A stretch of 27,973 bases of DNA from contig CAYNJW010000011.1 of NCBI GenBank assembly GCA_964397665.1, positions 1 through 27,973 of the forward strand, written 5' to 3'. This stretch comes from CAYNJW01 sp964397665. GTDB taxonomy: Archaea; Nanobdellota; Nanobdellia; Pacearchaeales; GW2011-AR1. The notes beneath the pieces are model-generated. The model saw only the letters and a list, made by a program, of their open reading frames with translations, was not told the DNA's origin and did no database searches. The translations under genes and the position numbers were made by a program. Each line of letters starts with the position of its first letter. Within the stretch, counting starts at the first letter, position 1. Positions 22,161 through 27,973 of the stretch are shown here, piece by piece.

Positions 22161-23357
22161 TCAGATAATTTCACCAAATCCAATTAGTCTCCAATGATTA
22201 TTAACATTTCTTGCAATACCTATTGATTCACCCTTTAATGGAACAACAGGAATTTTTAATAATATTTCTGCTTCGTTATTTTTTGTTTTTGAAATAACTC
22301 CAACTGTTGTCGATGTATTGACGCTAAGCATTAAAGGTTCACTAGCTTTTAATTCGGTAATTTTTTCTTCTTTTTCATTTGAGTAAAAATTCTTAAATAA
22401 TTCGAATTTAATTTTTATTTGCTCTACAATTTCTGGTAACTTTCCAGGTGTTGAACAAATACAACCAGAAAGCGAATCAGATTTTGTAAGGGATGGATCT
22501 AACTCAGTTTCTATTGCAAGACTTCCACCAGGTAAAGCTTCTTTAACTTGATGATTTCCTTTTTGCATAGAGATTATTTTAGTATTTATTGTTTGATAGT
22601 GGATTTTGTTTTGTTTTTTAAAGCTATATCCTGGTTTTATTTCAATCTCATCCCCAATTTTTAATTTACCCTCTTTCAATGCGCCACCAATAATTCCACC
22701 ATGTAATTTAGAAAGTTCAGTTCCAGGTTTATTAATGTCAAAACTTCTAGCAATTAAAAAAACTGGAGTTTTTTCAGAATTTCTTTTGACAGTTATTTTG
22801 TTAAGTTCTTCTAAAACTGCTTCAATATTTATTCCTTGTTGTGCAGATACAGGTATTATTGGAGAATCTTCAGCAATAGTTCCTTTTACAAAATTTTTAA
22901 TATCTTTATAATTTCTCATTGCTTGTTCCTTAGAAACTAAGTCAATTTTATTTTGAACAATTATTATTTTAGTTATTTTCTTTGCTTTTAATGCTGTTAA
23001 GTGTTCTCTTGTCTGTGGTTTTATTCCCTCATTTGCTGCAACAACAAGTATTGCAGCATCCATAATTGCAGCACCAGAAAGCATCGTAGCCATTAACATT
23101 TCATGTCCAGGAGCATCTACAAAGGTTATATATTTTTTTGGAGTTCCTTTGCTGTCTTTATCCACAGTTAGTTTACCATTTTCTTCCTTTAAAATTCCAT
23201 CAGAATAACCAAGCTTAATAGTGATTCCCCTCTTAAGTTCTTCAGAATGGGTATCGGTCCATTTTCCAGATAGTTTGTATAGTAACGTGGTTTTTCCATG
23301 ATCTATGTGACCAACAATTCCTACATTAATAGTTTCTAAATTTGAGATGTCTTCCAT
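22161..23357 (-). CDS. eif2g: Translation initiation factor aIF2 subunit gamma
   Basis: 398 residues (family usually ~410). It is the GTPase core of the aIF2 heterotrimer, which carries initiator Met-tRNA to the small ribosomal subunit. GTPase motifs are GHIDHGKTTLL (about 16-26), the switch I SEELKRGITIKLGY, DAPGHE (about 82-87), NKID and SAQQ. Two beta-barrel domains follow (GGIIGGALKEGKLKIGDEIEI; VPLKGESIGIARNVNNHWRLIGFGEI). The Cys zinc knuckle normally between switch I and DAPGH is missing: residues 50-80 contain no Cys. The start at 23357 is leaderless from the TATA box at 23379-23386. Confidence 0.94.
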   Translation of the reverse strand: MEDISNLETINVGIVGHIDHGKTTLLYKLSGKWTDTHSEELKRGITIKLGYSDGILKEENGKLTVDKDSKGTPKKYITFVDAPGHEMLMATMLSGAAIMDAAILVVAANEGIKPQTREHLTALKAKKITKIIIVQNKIDLVSKEQAMRNYKDIKNFVKGTIAEDSPIIPVSAQQGINIEAVLEELNKITVKRNSEKTPVFLIARSFDINKPGTELSKLHGGIIGGALKEGKLKIGDEIEIKPGYSFKKQNKIHYQTINTKIISMQKGNHQVKEALPGGSLAIETELDPSLTKSDSLSGCICSTPGKLPEIVEQIKIKFELFKNFYSNEKEEKITELKASEPLMLSVNTSTTVGVISKTKNNEAEILLKIPVVPLKGESIGIARNVNNHWRLIGFGEII

Positions 23358-23378
23358 AAGTATTTAAGAAAATCTAGG

Positions 23379-23386
23379 TTTAAAAG
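23379..23386 (-). promoter_or_regulatory. TATA box of aIF2-gamma gene
   Basis: CTTTTAAA on the minus strand, centre 25.5 nt from the ATG at 23357. Confidence 0.6.
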
Positions 23387-23397
23387 TTTAAGTGAAG

Positions 23398-24030
23398 TTA
23401 TTGTTCACTTTCTATTTCTTCATTTATTTCATCACCATATCTTAGGAATTTATGAACTAACTCAGTTACTCTTAAAATTATTTCAATAGCGATTATAAAA
23501 ATTATAAAAATTGGAAGAAGTGGAATAACTTCTGGGATTATTGTAAATCTTTTTACAAATTCGTTTATAGAGAAGAAATGTTCACCAGTTATTGCTAATG
23601 TTAGAATAATGAATGGGACCATCTTTGCTAAATCTTGGGATAATTTTTCACTGATATATGATGTGATTCTTACACTTGAAATTAATGCTGCACCAATTAT
23701 AAGTATTGTCTCTACTTGAAGATTTTTAGCAAGTACCAACAACAGTAACGAAATCACCCCAAACCAGAAGATTGCAACAATTGGAAGAAGGAAAATATAC
23801 TCAAGAAGATACAATAAGAATCCAAAGAATTTTGCAAATCCAGGATTATTAGAATAGTTATATTTTCTTAAATTTAAATTAATTATATTTTTCTTTGCTA
23901 AATATCTATAAAAGAAAAAAACAAAAATAGAATAAACAACCATGATGGCAGTAAAGAAGATTACTTGTATTAATGGATTAATTTGTCCAAGATAATCTGC
24001 AGCATATATTATCACACTCTCATTATTCAT
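23398..24030 (-). CDS. Multi-pass membrane protein, unknown function
   Basis: 210 residues with about six hydrophobic segments: roughly 18-42, 68-92, 92-104, 106-122, 137-150 and 165-188. A basic stretch (YRYLAKKNIINLNLRKY) follows the first span, so that loop is likely cytoplasmic. The C-terminus is acidic and soluble (GDEINEEIESEQ). No transporter or enzyme motif is visible. It sits between S6e and aIF2-gamma in the same direction with its own TATA box. Confidence 0.75.
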   Translation of the reverse strand: MNNESVIIYAADYLGQINPLIQVIFFTAIMVVYSIFVFFFYRYLAKKNIINLNLRKYNYSNNPGFAKFFGFLLYLLEYIFLLPIVAIFWFGVISLLLLVLAKNLQVETILIIGAALISSVRITSYISEKLSQDLAKMVPFIILTLAITGEHFFSINEFVKRFTIIPEVIPLLPIFIIFIIAIEIILRVTELVHKFLRYGDEINEEIESEQ

Positions 24031-24051
24031 ATTTTTTTTAAGATAGTGCCT

Positions 24052-24059
24052 TATTTAAG
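24052..24059 (-). promoter_or_regulatory. TATA box of the multi-pass membrane protein gene
   Basis: CTTAAATA on the minus strand, centre 25.5 nt from the ATG at 24030. Confidence 0.55.
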
Positions 24060-24081
24060 TTTTTAGGAAGTTTAAAATTTA

Positions 24082-24480
24082 TTATTCTTTTTTTTCTTCA
24101 GAAGTTGTTTCTTCTTTTTTCCCTAATTCTGAGAATTTTGTTTTTCCTTCTTTTTTAACAATAGTATTTATCTGAACAGTATCTAATGAAATTTCATTAC
24201 CTCTAACTGTTTTTCTTAATCTTACTCCTTTTCGTTTATTCCACATTCCTTTTCCTTTCTTTAGTAATATTTTTTTCAAACCATTACCATTTATTTCTAA
24301 TCTACCCATAAATCCAGCTTTATCAGATGTACCTGTAATTTCTAAAGTATATCCTTCTAATTCTTCAGAGATTAAGTTTCCGTCAATTTCATCTGAAATT
24401 TTAGTTCCAATTAAATCTTCGTTTTCTGTTTCAAATTTCTTTGTAATTCCCTTCTTAGCTACATTTATTTTAAATACCAT
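24082..24480 (-). CDS. rps6e: 30S ribosomal protein S6e
   Basis: 132 residues from the ATG at 24480. It is an archaeal/eukaryotic small-subunit protein. Family motifs are LIGTKISDEIDGNLI near residues 24-38, GTSDKAGF (about 51-58), a basic loop NKRKGVRLRKTVRGNEIS and VQINTIV (about 104-110). A Lys/Glu-rich C-terminal tail ends it. A longer frame opening at 24525 is unlikely: the TATA box at 24502-24509 lies inside that extension and is 25.5 nt from the ATG chosen here, where alignment to S6e (MVFKINVA) also begins. Confidence 0.93.
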   Translation of the reverse strand: MVFKINVAKKGITKKFETENEDLIGTKISDEIDGNLISEELEGYTLEITGTSDKAGFMGRLEINGNGLKKILLKKGKGMWNKRKGVRLRKTVRGNEISLDTVQINTIVKKEGKTKFSELGKKEETTSEEKKE

Positions 24481-24501
24481 AACTATTTGTTGAAAAAATG
24501 G

Positions 24502-24509
24502 TTTATAAA
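24502..24509 (-). promoter_or_regulatory. TATA box of rps6e
   Basis: TTTATAAA, centre 25.5 nt from the ATG at 24480. Confidence 0.7.
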
Positions 24510-24551
24510 TCTTATGAAAGATCATTATTTTAACTTTATTTTTTGGGAAGA

Positions 24552-24559
24552 TTTATAAG
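24552..24559 (+). promoter_or_regulatory. TATA box of the secreted protein/OapC operon
   Basis: TTTATAAG, centre 25.5 nt from the ATG at 24581. Confidence 0.7.
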
Positions 24560-24580
24560 TATTAAATTACTATAAAATTT

Positions 24581-25528
24581 ATGAGGGTAGTTTCGTGGAA
24601 TTTAAGATTTTCCAGAATTAATAAGTGCTTTATTAGTTTTACTTTTTTATTAGTTTTACTTTTTTCTAATGTTTCAGCTGAGAATTCTGGAAATACGCTT
24701 AATTTTTCTTCAGGAGGAGATTGTTTGGCAGGTAGTAGCGAAGGCATTCCATTCGCGTTTTGGAAAAATATTACTATAGGTGGGAGTGATACTATTATTT
24801 CAATAATGGGTGGTGCTTCAGGAAGTTCATGTATTTTTTATGACTATTCCCAAAGTCAATTTAATGAATCCCTTTCCTGCTGTCCTGAAAAATTTGATTG
24901 CATGCCCTTATTCTCTGATCCTACAAATCTTTCAAAATACAGTTGTCAACCTTCAGTTCCTTGTGGTGATATAAAATTTGAAATTTCTTGTAATCTTGCA
25001 AAAGAGGGTGCTTTAAAATCGTATAATAGATATATGGGCACATCATTTAATTCATTGGATAAAATTAATGAAAATCCCGTTTGTACTTTGAATTCAAATC
25101 AGTGCTGTATTACTCATTCTCCATCTTGTAAATGGGATGGTTCTGTTTGTACTTTTAATCTTCTTACAATTTTGAGTAATATTCCTTGGTACAATACTGG
25201 GACAGATTGTAATGATTCAGATTTAACCTGTTATCTCAAAGGAGTTGTTAATAATACTTGTAATGATCCAGTTGTTTCTAAAAGAAAGTATTCTGTTGGA
25301 TATATTGCTTTAGCAGGAAATGGAACTTCTGAAAGATATGATCCTTCAATTTTTAATCTACCCGGATATAATTATTCAGATGTTTGTAAAAATGTTACAG
25401 TTATTTCTGACTGTGATGCAAGTGTACAATTGTCTTTTTTTAATTATTTTAATTTTTTAATTGTTATTTTTGGAATTTTAATTTTTTATGTTATTTTTGG
25501 ACGAAATAAATTTAGGGTAGATAGTTAA
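24581..25528 (+). CDS. Exported Cys-rich protein with C-terminal membrane anchor
   Basis: 315 residues. The N-terminal signal peptide has a long basic n-region (MRVVSWNLRFSRINK) and a hydrophobic core (about 17-34, FTFLLVLLFSNVSA). About 20 cysteines spread over 50-280 (CCPEKFDC, CQPSVPC, CCITHSPSC) suggest a disulfide-bonded extracellular domain with several N-X-S/T sequons. A single membrane span near the end (about 288-308, FLIVIFGILIFYVIFG) leaves a short basic tail inside. No family is recognised. The next gene's ATG directly follows its stop codon, so a membrane/extracellular protein and a zinc-ribbon protein share one transcript. Confidence 0.82.
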   Translation: MRVVSWNLRFSRINKCFISFTFLLVLLFSNVSAENSGNTLNFSSGGDCLAGSSEGIPFAFWKNITIGGSDTIISIMGGASGSSCIFYDYSQSQFNESLSCCPEKFDCMPLFSDPTNLSKYSCQPSVPCGDIKFEISCNLAKEGALKSYNRYMGTSFNSLDKINENPVCTLNSNQCCITHSPSCKWDGSVCTFNLLTILSNIPWYNTGTDCNDSDLTCYLKGVVNNTCNDPVVSKRKYSVGYIALAGNGTSERYDPSIFNLPGYNYSDVCKNVTVISDCDASVQLSFFNYFNFLIVIFGILIFYVIFGRNKFRVDS

Positions 25529-25912
25529 ATGCCGCATCAATGTGTTCATTGTTCAAAAATTATTAAAGTAGGTAGCGAAGAAATTTTAAAAGGTTGTAGT
25601 AATTGCGGAGGGCATTTCTTTTTTTATATTCGTGATGAGCAAGTTAAAGAAATAGAGGAAACAAATAAAATTCCTTTAGAAGAGTTTGATACAATTGATA
25701 AATTTAAGGTTGAAGAGGATGTTCGGGCGATTTTAAAAATTGAAGATGAAGAGAAACCAGTTATTCTTGATTTGGAGTCTGTTAGAATTTTGGGACCTGG
25801 AAAGTTTGAATTGGATATAGTTTCTTTGATGAATAGAAAACCAATAGTTTTCAAATTGGAAGAAGGGAAATATTTAATAGATTTAGATTTAGGATTAAAA
25901 GAGAAAAAATAA
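25529..25912 (+). CDS. OapC/COG3364-type zinc-ribbon protein
   Basis: 127 residues. The N-terminal MPHQCVHCSKI...EILKGCSNCGGHFFFY is characteristic of the archaeal DUF2072/COG3364 zinc-ribbon family, annotated as OapC/ArvC type. Cys5/8 and Cys22/25 approx. bind zinc. An acidic helical stretch follows (about 36-70), then a beta-rich C-terminal part (ESVRILGPGKFELDIVSL) typical of the family. The molecular role is not settled in the literature I can recall. It abuts the preceding exported protein gene and lies 40 nt before cca, which has its own promoter. Confidence 0.83.
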   Translation: MPHQCVHCSKIIKVGSEEILKGCSNCGGHFFFYIRDEQVKEIEETNKIPLEEFDTIDKFKVEEDVRAILKIEDEEKPVILDLESVRILGPGKFELDIVSLMNRKPIVFKLEEGKYLIDLDLGLKEKK

Positions 25913-25923
25913 TTTTAAGCAAA

Positions 25924-25931
25924 TTTATAAA
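25924..25931 (+). promoter_or_regulatory. TATA box of cca
   Basis: TTTATAAA, centre 25.5 nt from the ATG at 25953. Confidence 0.7.
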
Positions 25932-25952
25932 CTTCTTTTTGATAAATTATTT

Positions 25953-27176
25953 ATGGGTGTTAAGAAAGTATTAGCTGAAGTTTTTGATGAAATTTCTTTA
26001 TCTTCAAATGAAGAGAATAGTTTGAAGAAATTAGCTAAGGAAATTCTTTTAAAAATTAAGTCTACTGGTTTGAAGGCGTTTATTGGCGGAAGTTTAGCAA
26101 AAGGAACTTTAGTAAAAAACTCAAATATTCGTGATGTAGATATTTTTGTAGTGTTTAAAAATGAAACCGAACTTTCAGAACTTGGAAAGATTTTAAAAAA
26201 AGCAGGTTTCGATGCAAAAGTAATCCATGGTTCAAGAGATTATTTTCATATTTTAGTTGGTGAAGTTTTATTTGAGATTATTCCAGTGGTAAAATTTAAA
26301 AAAATATCTGAAGCAAATAATGTAACTGATGTTTCTTTAACCCATGTTAAATATATAACTGGCAAAATTAAGAAAGATAATCATCTTGCAAGTGAGATTA
26401 AGTTAGCAAAAGCTTTTTGTTCAGCAAATAATGTTTACGGTGCTGAAAGTTATATAGGTGGTTTTTCAGGTTATTCTTTAGAAGTTTTGGTTTCTTATTT
26501 TGGTAGTTTTGCAAAGTTTTTAAGAGGAATTAATAAGAAGAGAATTATAGATCCAGAAAAATATTTTAAAAATAATAATGAAATAATGAGGGAATTAAAT
26601 TTGAGTAAACTTCAAAGTCCAGTAATTTTAATTGATCCAACTTATAAGTATCGAAATGTTTGTGCAGGATTGCATGAAGAAACATATAAAAGATTTTTAA
26701 AAGTTGTTAATCTTTTTTTAAAGAATCCTTCAAAAGATTTTTTTTATAAAAAGGATTTTAATTTATCTGAGTTTAAGAAATCTGCGAAGTTGGAAAATGC
26801 AGATTTTCTTAGTTTTAGTTTATCTACAGATAGACAAGAAGGAGATATTGCTGGAACAAAGATGAAAAAAATGGTCCGTATTATTTCTGAGCAATTAACA
26901 TTTAAAAATCAAGAAGTTTTAAAAAAAGAATTTATTTATTGTGGAGGTAAAGATGCTAAAGCCTATTTTATTGTAAGGTTTAAAGATAAATTAAAAGTTC
27001 TTGGTCCTCCAAGATTCATGGATGAACAAGTTAAAAGTTTTAAGAAAAAACATAAAAATACTTTTTTAGAGAAGAAGAATATTTTTGCTTATGAGAAATT
27101 TGATAGAGTTAAATTTTTTAAGAATTTAAAAAAAATTGGAAATGAAGTTGGAGTAAAATTTAAACTTAGTAAATAA
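25953..27176 (+). CDS. cca: CCA tRNA nucleotidyltransferase, archaeal class I
   Basis: 407 residues (family usually ~440). It adds or repairs the 3'-CCA of tRNAs without a nucleic-acid template. The nucleotidyltransferase signature is GGSLAKGTLVKNSNIRDVDIFV (GS...DVD), with two metal-binding Asp at about residues 60 and 62 and the third acidic residue in FEIIPVVK (about 109). Next is the tRNA-binding core (SYIGGFSGYSLEVLVSYFGS), where the sugar-recognition Tyr/Arg region lies. The C-terminal tail domain carries DPTYKYRNVCAGLHEET and ends VGVKFKLSK. All visible catalytic residues are present. It is leaderless from the TATA box at 25924-25931. It converges on the 27535 gene with a 2-nt gap. Confidence 0.94.
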   Translation: MGVKKVLAEVFDEISLSSNEENSLKKLAKEILLKIKSTGLKAFIGGSLAKGTLVKNSNIRDVDIFVVFKNETELSELGKILKKAGFDAKVIHGSRDYFHILVGEVLFEIIPVVKFKKISEANNVTDVSLTHVKYITGKIKKDNHLASEIKLAKAFCSANNVYGAESYIGGFSGYSLEVLVSYFGSFAKFLRGINKKRIIDPEKYFKNNNEIMRELNLSKLQSPVILIDPTYKYRNVCAGLHEETYKRFLKVVNLFLKNPSKDFFYKKDFNLSEFKKSAKLENADFLSFSLSTDRQEGDIAGTKMKKMVRIISEQLTFKNQEVLKKEFIYCGGKDAKAYFIVRFKDKLKVLGPPRFMDEQVKSFKKKHKNTFLEKKNIFAYEKFDRVKFFKNLKKIGNEVGVKFKLSK

Positions 27177-27178
27177 GT

Positions 27179-27535
27179 TTATTTTTTTAATAAGATTTCT
27201 AATTTAGCTAATTGTTTTTCGCTTTGTTTTATTAATCTTTCAGCTCTTTTTTTAGTTTTTGATTCATTAGTTTCAATTTTAATTTGTTCATAATCTTTAA
27301 TAGATTTTTTAAGCGTTTGCCGGATATAATCTATCTTTGTCCCTAAACTAAAACTATATTCTATAAGTTGAGAATAATTTAATGTGTCTCTTTCATTCCA
27401 GATTTCAGAGTTCATAGTTTCATTGTAATTTTCACATAATTTTTCAATTCCATCTTCAAGAAGATCTTCTCCAAAATTCATAGAATCTAAGTATTTTCTT
27501 GCAACTTTAAGAAGATTATCAAGATTTGGTTTCAT
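27179..27535 (-). CDS. Small helical protein, unknown function (118 aa)
   Basis: 118 residues, nearly all helix by pattern, hydrophilic, without a signal peptide or Cys pair. The C-terminal third is a Lys/Glu-rich probable coiled coil (TKKRAERLIKQSEKQLAKLE). Its ATG overlaps the stop of the upstream gene by four bases (ATGA) and lacks an obvious Shine-Dalgarno motif, so translation is likely coupled. No family is recognised. A two-gene cassette of this size may be a toxin-antitoxin pair, but no motif supports it. Confidence 0.6.
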   Translation of the reverse strand: MKPNLDNLLKVARKYLDSMNFGEDLLEDGIEKLCENYNETMNSEIWNERDTLNYSQLIEYSFSLGTKIDYIRQTLKKSIKDYEQIKIETNESKTKKRAERLIKQSEKQLAKLEILLKK

Positions 27536-27846
27536 TTTTTCTTTTTTAAAATTTTTTCTAAAGAAGAAGGATTGATAATTCCAATGTCTAACCTATTACT
27601 TGGATAAATTTTAATTCTTTTAAAATTTTCTGTTTTTATTATTGTTCTTGCTTTTTCTTCAGAAAGTATTCCAATACCATTTTCATAAACTGTGCTTGTT
27701 CGATATCCAATAGAAATCCCATATTGTGTGTTTAGTTTATGAATTAATTTAGTAACTTTCCCATCAAATTGATTACTTAGTTTTAATAAATAATCTCCAA
27801 TTTCACTGCCAGTTTTAAAAACAAGATATTTTTTATTAGAAGTCAT
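27532..27846 (-). CDS. Small basic protein, unknown function (104 aa)
   Basis: 104 residues from the ATG at 27846. AGGTG lies six bases upstream, so the earlier GTG is less likely. It is basic overall, with mixed helix and strand (KLIHKLNTQYGISIGYRTST, about 32-51) and a lysine tail (EKILKKKK). It has no Cys pair or membrane span. The four-base ATGA overlap with the next gene argues for a functional pair. Having a Shine-Dalgarno motif, it is probably internal to an operon starting upstream. Confidence 0.6.
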   Translation of the reverse strand: MTSNKKYLVFKTGSEIGDYLLKLSNQFDGKVTKLIHKLNTQYGISIGYRTSTVYENGIGILSEEKARTIIKTENFKRIKIYPSNRLDIGIINPSSLEKILKKKK

Positions 27847-27852
27847 TTTTAA

Positions 27853-27857
27853 CACCT
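27853..27857 (-). promoter_or_regulatory. Shine-Dalgarno site of the 27846 gene
   Basis: AGGTG, six bases before the ATG. The same AGGTGTTAAA context precedes rtcB. Confidence 0.55.
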
Positions 27858-27868
27858 GTTTATCTTTT

Positions 27869-27949
27869 TCATTTTATTCTTTTTCCCAAGCTAGTTTTAA
27901 GTAATTTTGATGTTTCATCAATACATTGAACAAGTTGAAAAGTATTCAT
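27869..27949 (-). CDS. Possible 26-codon ORF at the head of the terminal cassette
   Basis: Reads MNTFQLVQCIDETSKLLKTS then LGKRIK and TGA, with an in-frame stop shortly upstream. It ends 22 bases before the 27846 gene. The position where a TATA box would sit lies just beyond the window edge, so its promoter cannot be examined. It may be a real short gene or chance. Confidence 0.3.
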   Translation of the reverse strand: MNTFQLVQCIDETSKLLKTSLGKRIK

Positions 27950-27973
27950 TCTAATTTAAACTTTTTTCTAATT

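Noticed and set aside
24481..24525. N-terminal extension of S6e starting at 24525.
   Set aside because: The TATA box of rps6e lies inside it, and the S6e family aligns from MVFKINVA.
1..27973. tRNA or rRNA genes, CRISPR arrays and insertion sequences.
   Set aside because: Intergenic gaps are short (longest about 150 nt) and A/T-rich. I saw no GTTCRANNC-type T-loop, no regularly spaced repeats and no transposase motif, though I could not run a covariance search.

Overview
The window is AT-rich archaeal DNA, most likely from a small-genome DPANN archaeon of the Pacearchaeota/Woesearchaeota kind. The evidence for Archaea is the gene content: RtcB ligase with archease, aIF2-gamma, ribosomal protein S6e, an archaeal-type GluRS, a class I CCA-adding enzyme, a Trm5-like methyltransferase and an OapC/COG3364-type zinc ribbon. 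Promoters are archaeal TATA boxes. The bacterial-type gyrase and the many secreted Cys-rich or TM-anchored surface proteins fit that group. The lineage is an inference from content, not a phylogeny.

Layout. Positions 1-2473: the first 17 codons of a leftward gene with a Tat-like leader, then a divergent secreted Cys-rich repeat protein. Positions 2627-6315: a leftward RNA-ligation cluster in the order archease, ABC exporter, RtcB. Positions 6433-8451: two rightward exported proteins, the first interrupted by a 100-N scaffold gap that looks artificial. Positions 8466-9400: a leftward rubrerythrin-superoxide reductase operon. Positions 9491-12855: Trm5-like methyltransferase, XPD/DinG-like helicase and an unknown protein. 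Positions 12889-15056: GluRS and a GNAT acetyltransferase fired in opposite directions from one central TATA box. Positions 15057-15840: two small unknown proteins. Positions 15959-20631: gyrB, a small zinc-ribbon/lysine-tail gene, then gyrA. Positions 20691-22125: a phosphatase-like protein and two small proteins, the last two with overlapping 3' ends. Positions 22161-24480: aIF2-gamma, a multi-pass membrane protein and S6e, all leftward. Positions 24581-27176: a secreted Cys-rich membrane protein, an OapC-like zinc ribbon and the CCA-adding enzyme. Positions 27179-27949: a leftward cassette of unknown small genes running off the window.

The most striking global signal is regulatory. About twenty start codons on both strands sit at the same distance (octamer centre to A of ATG 25.5 nt, allowing one base of register choice) from a TTTATAAA/TTTAAA-type box. 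This implies leaderless transcripts for nearly every first gene. It also corrects several starts to internal ATGs. Genes inside operons (rtcB, superoxide reductase, the gyrase zinc ribbon, gyrA, the 27846 gene), and gyrB itself, instead carry GGTG/GAGGT Shine-Dalgarno motifs.

The best candidates for something undescribed are the zinc-ribbon/polylysine protein between gyrB and gyrA with a 17-bp palindrome beside the gyrB promoter, the single shared TATA box at 14599-14606, the leaderless 10-codon ORF overlapping the archease start, and the terminal small-gene cassette. No tRNA, rRNA, CRISPR array or insertion sequence was seen. There is no gene-free stretch longer than 300 bases.
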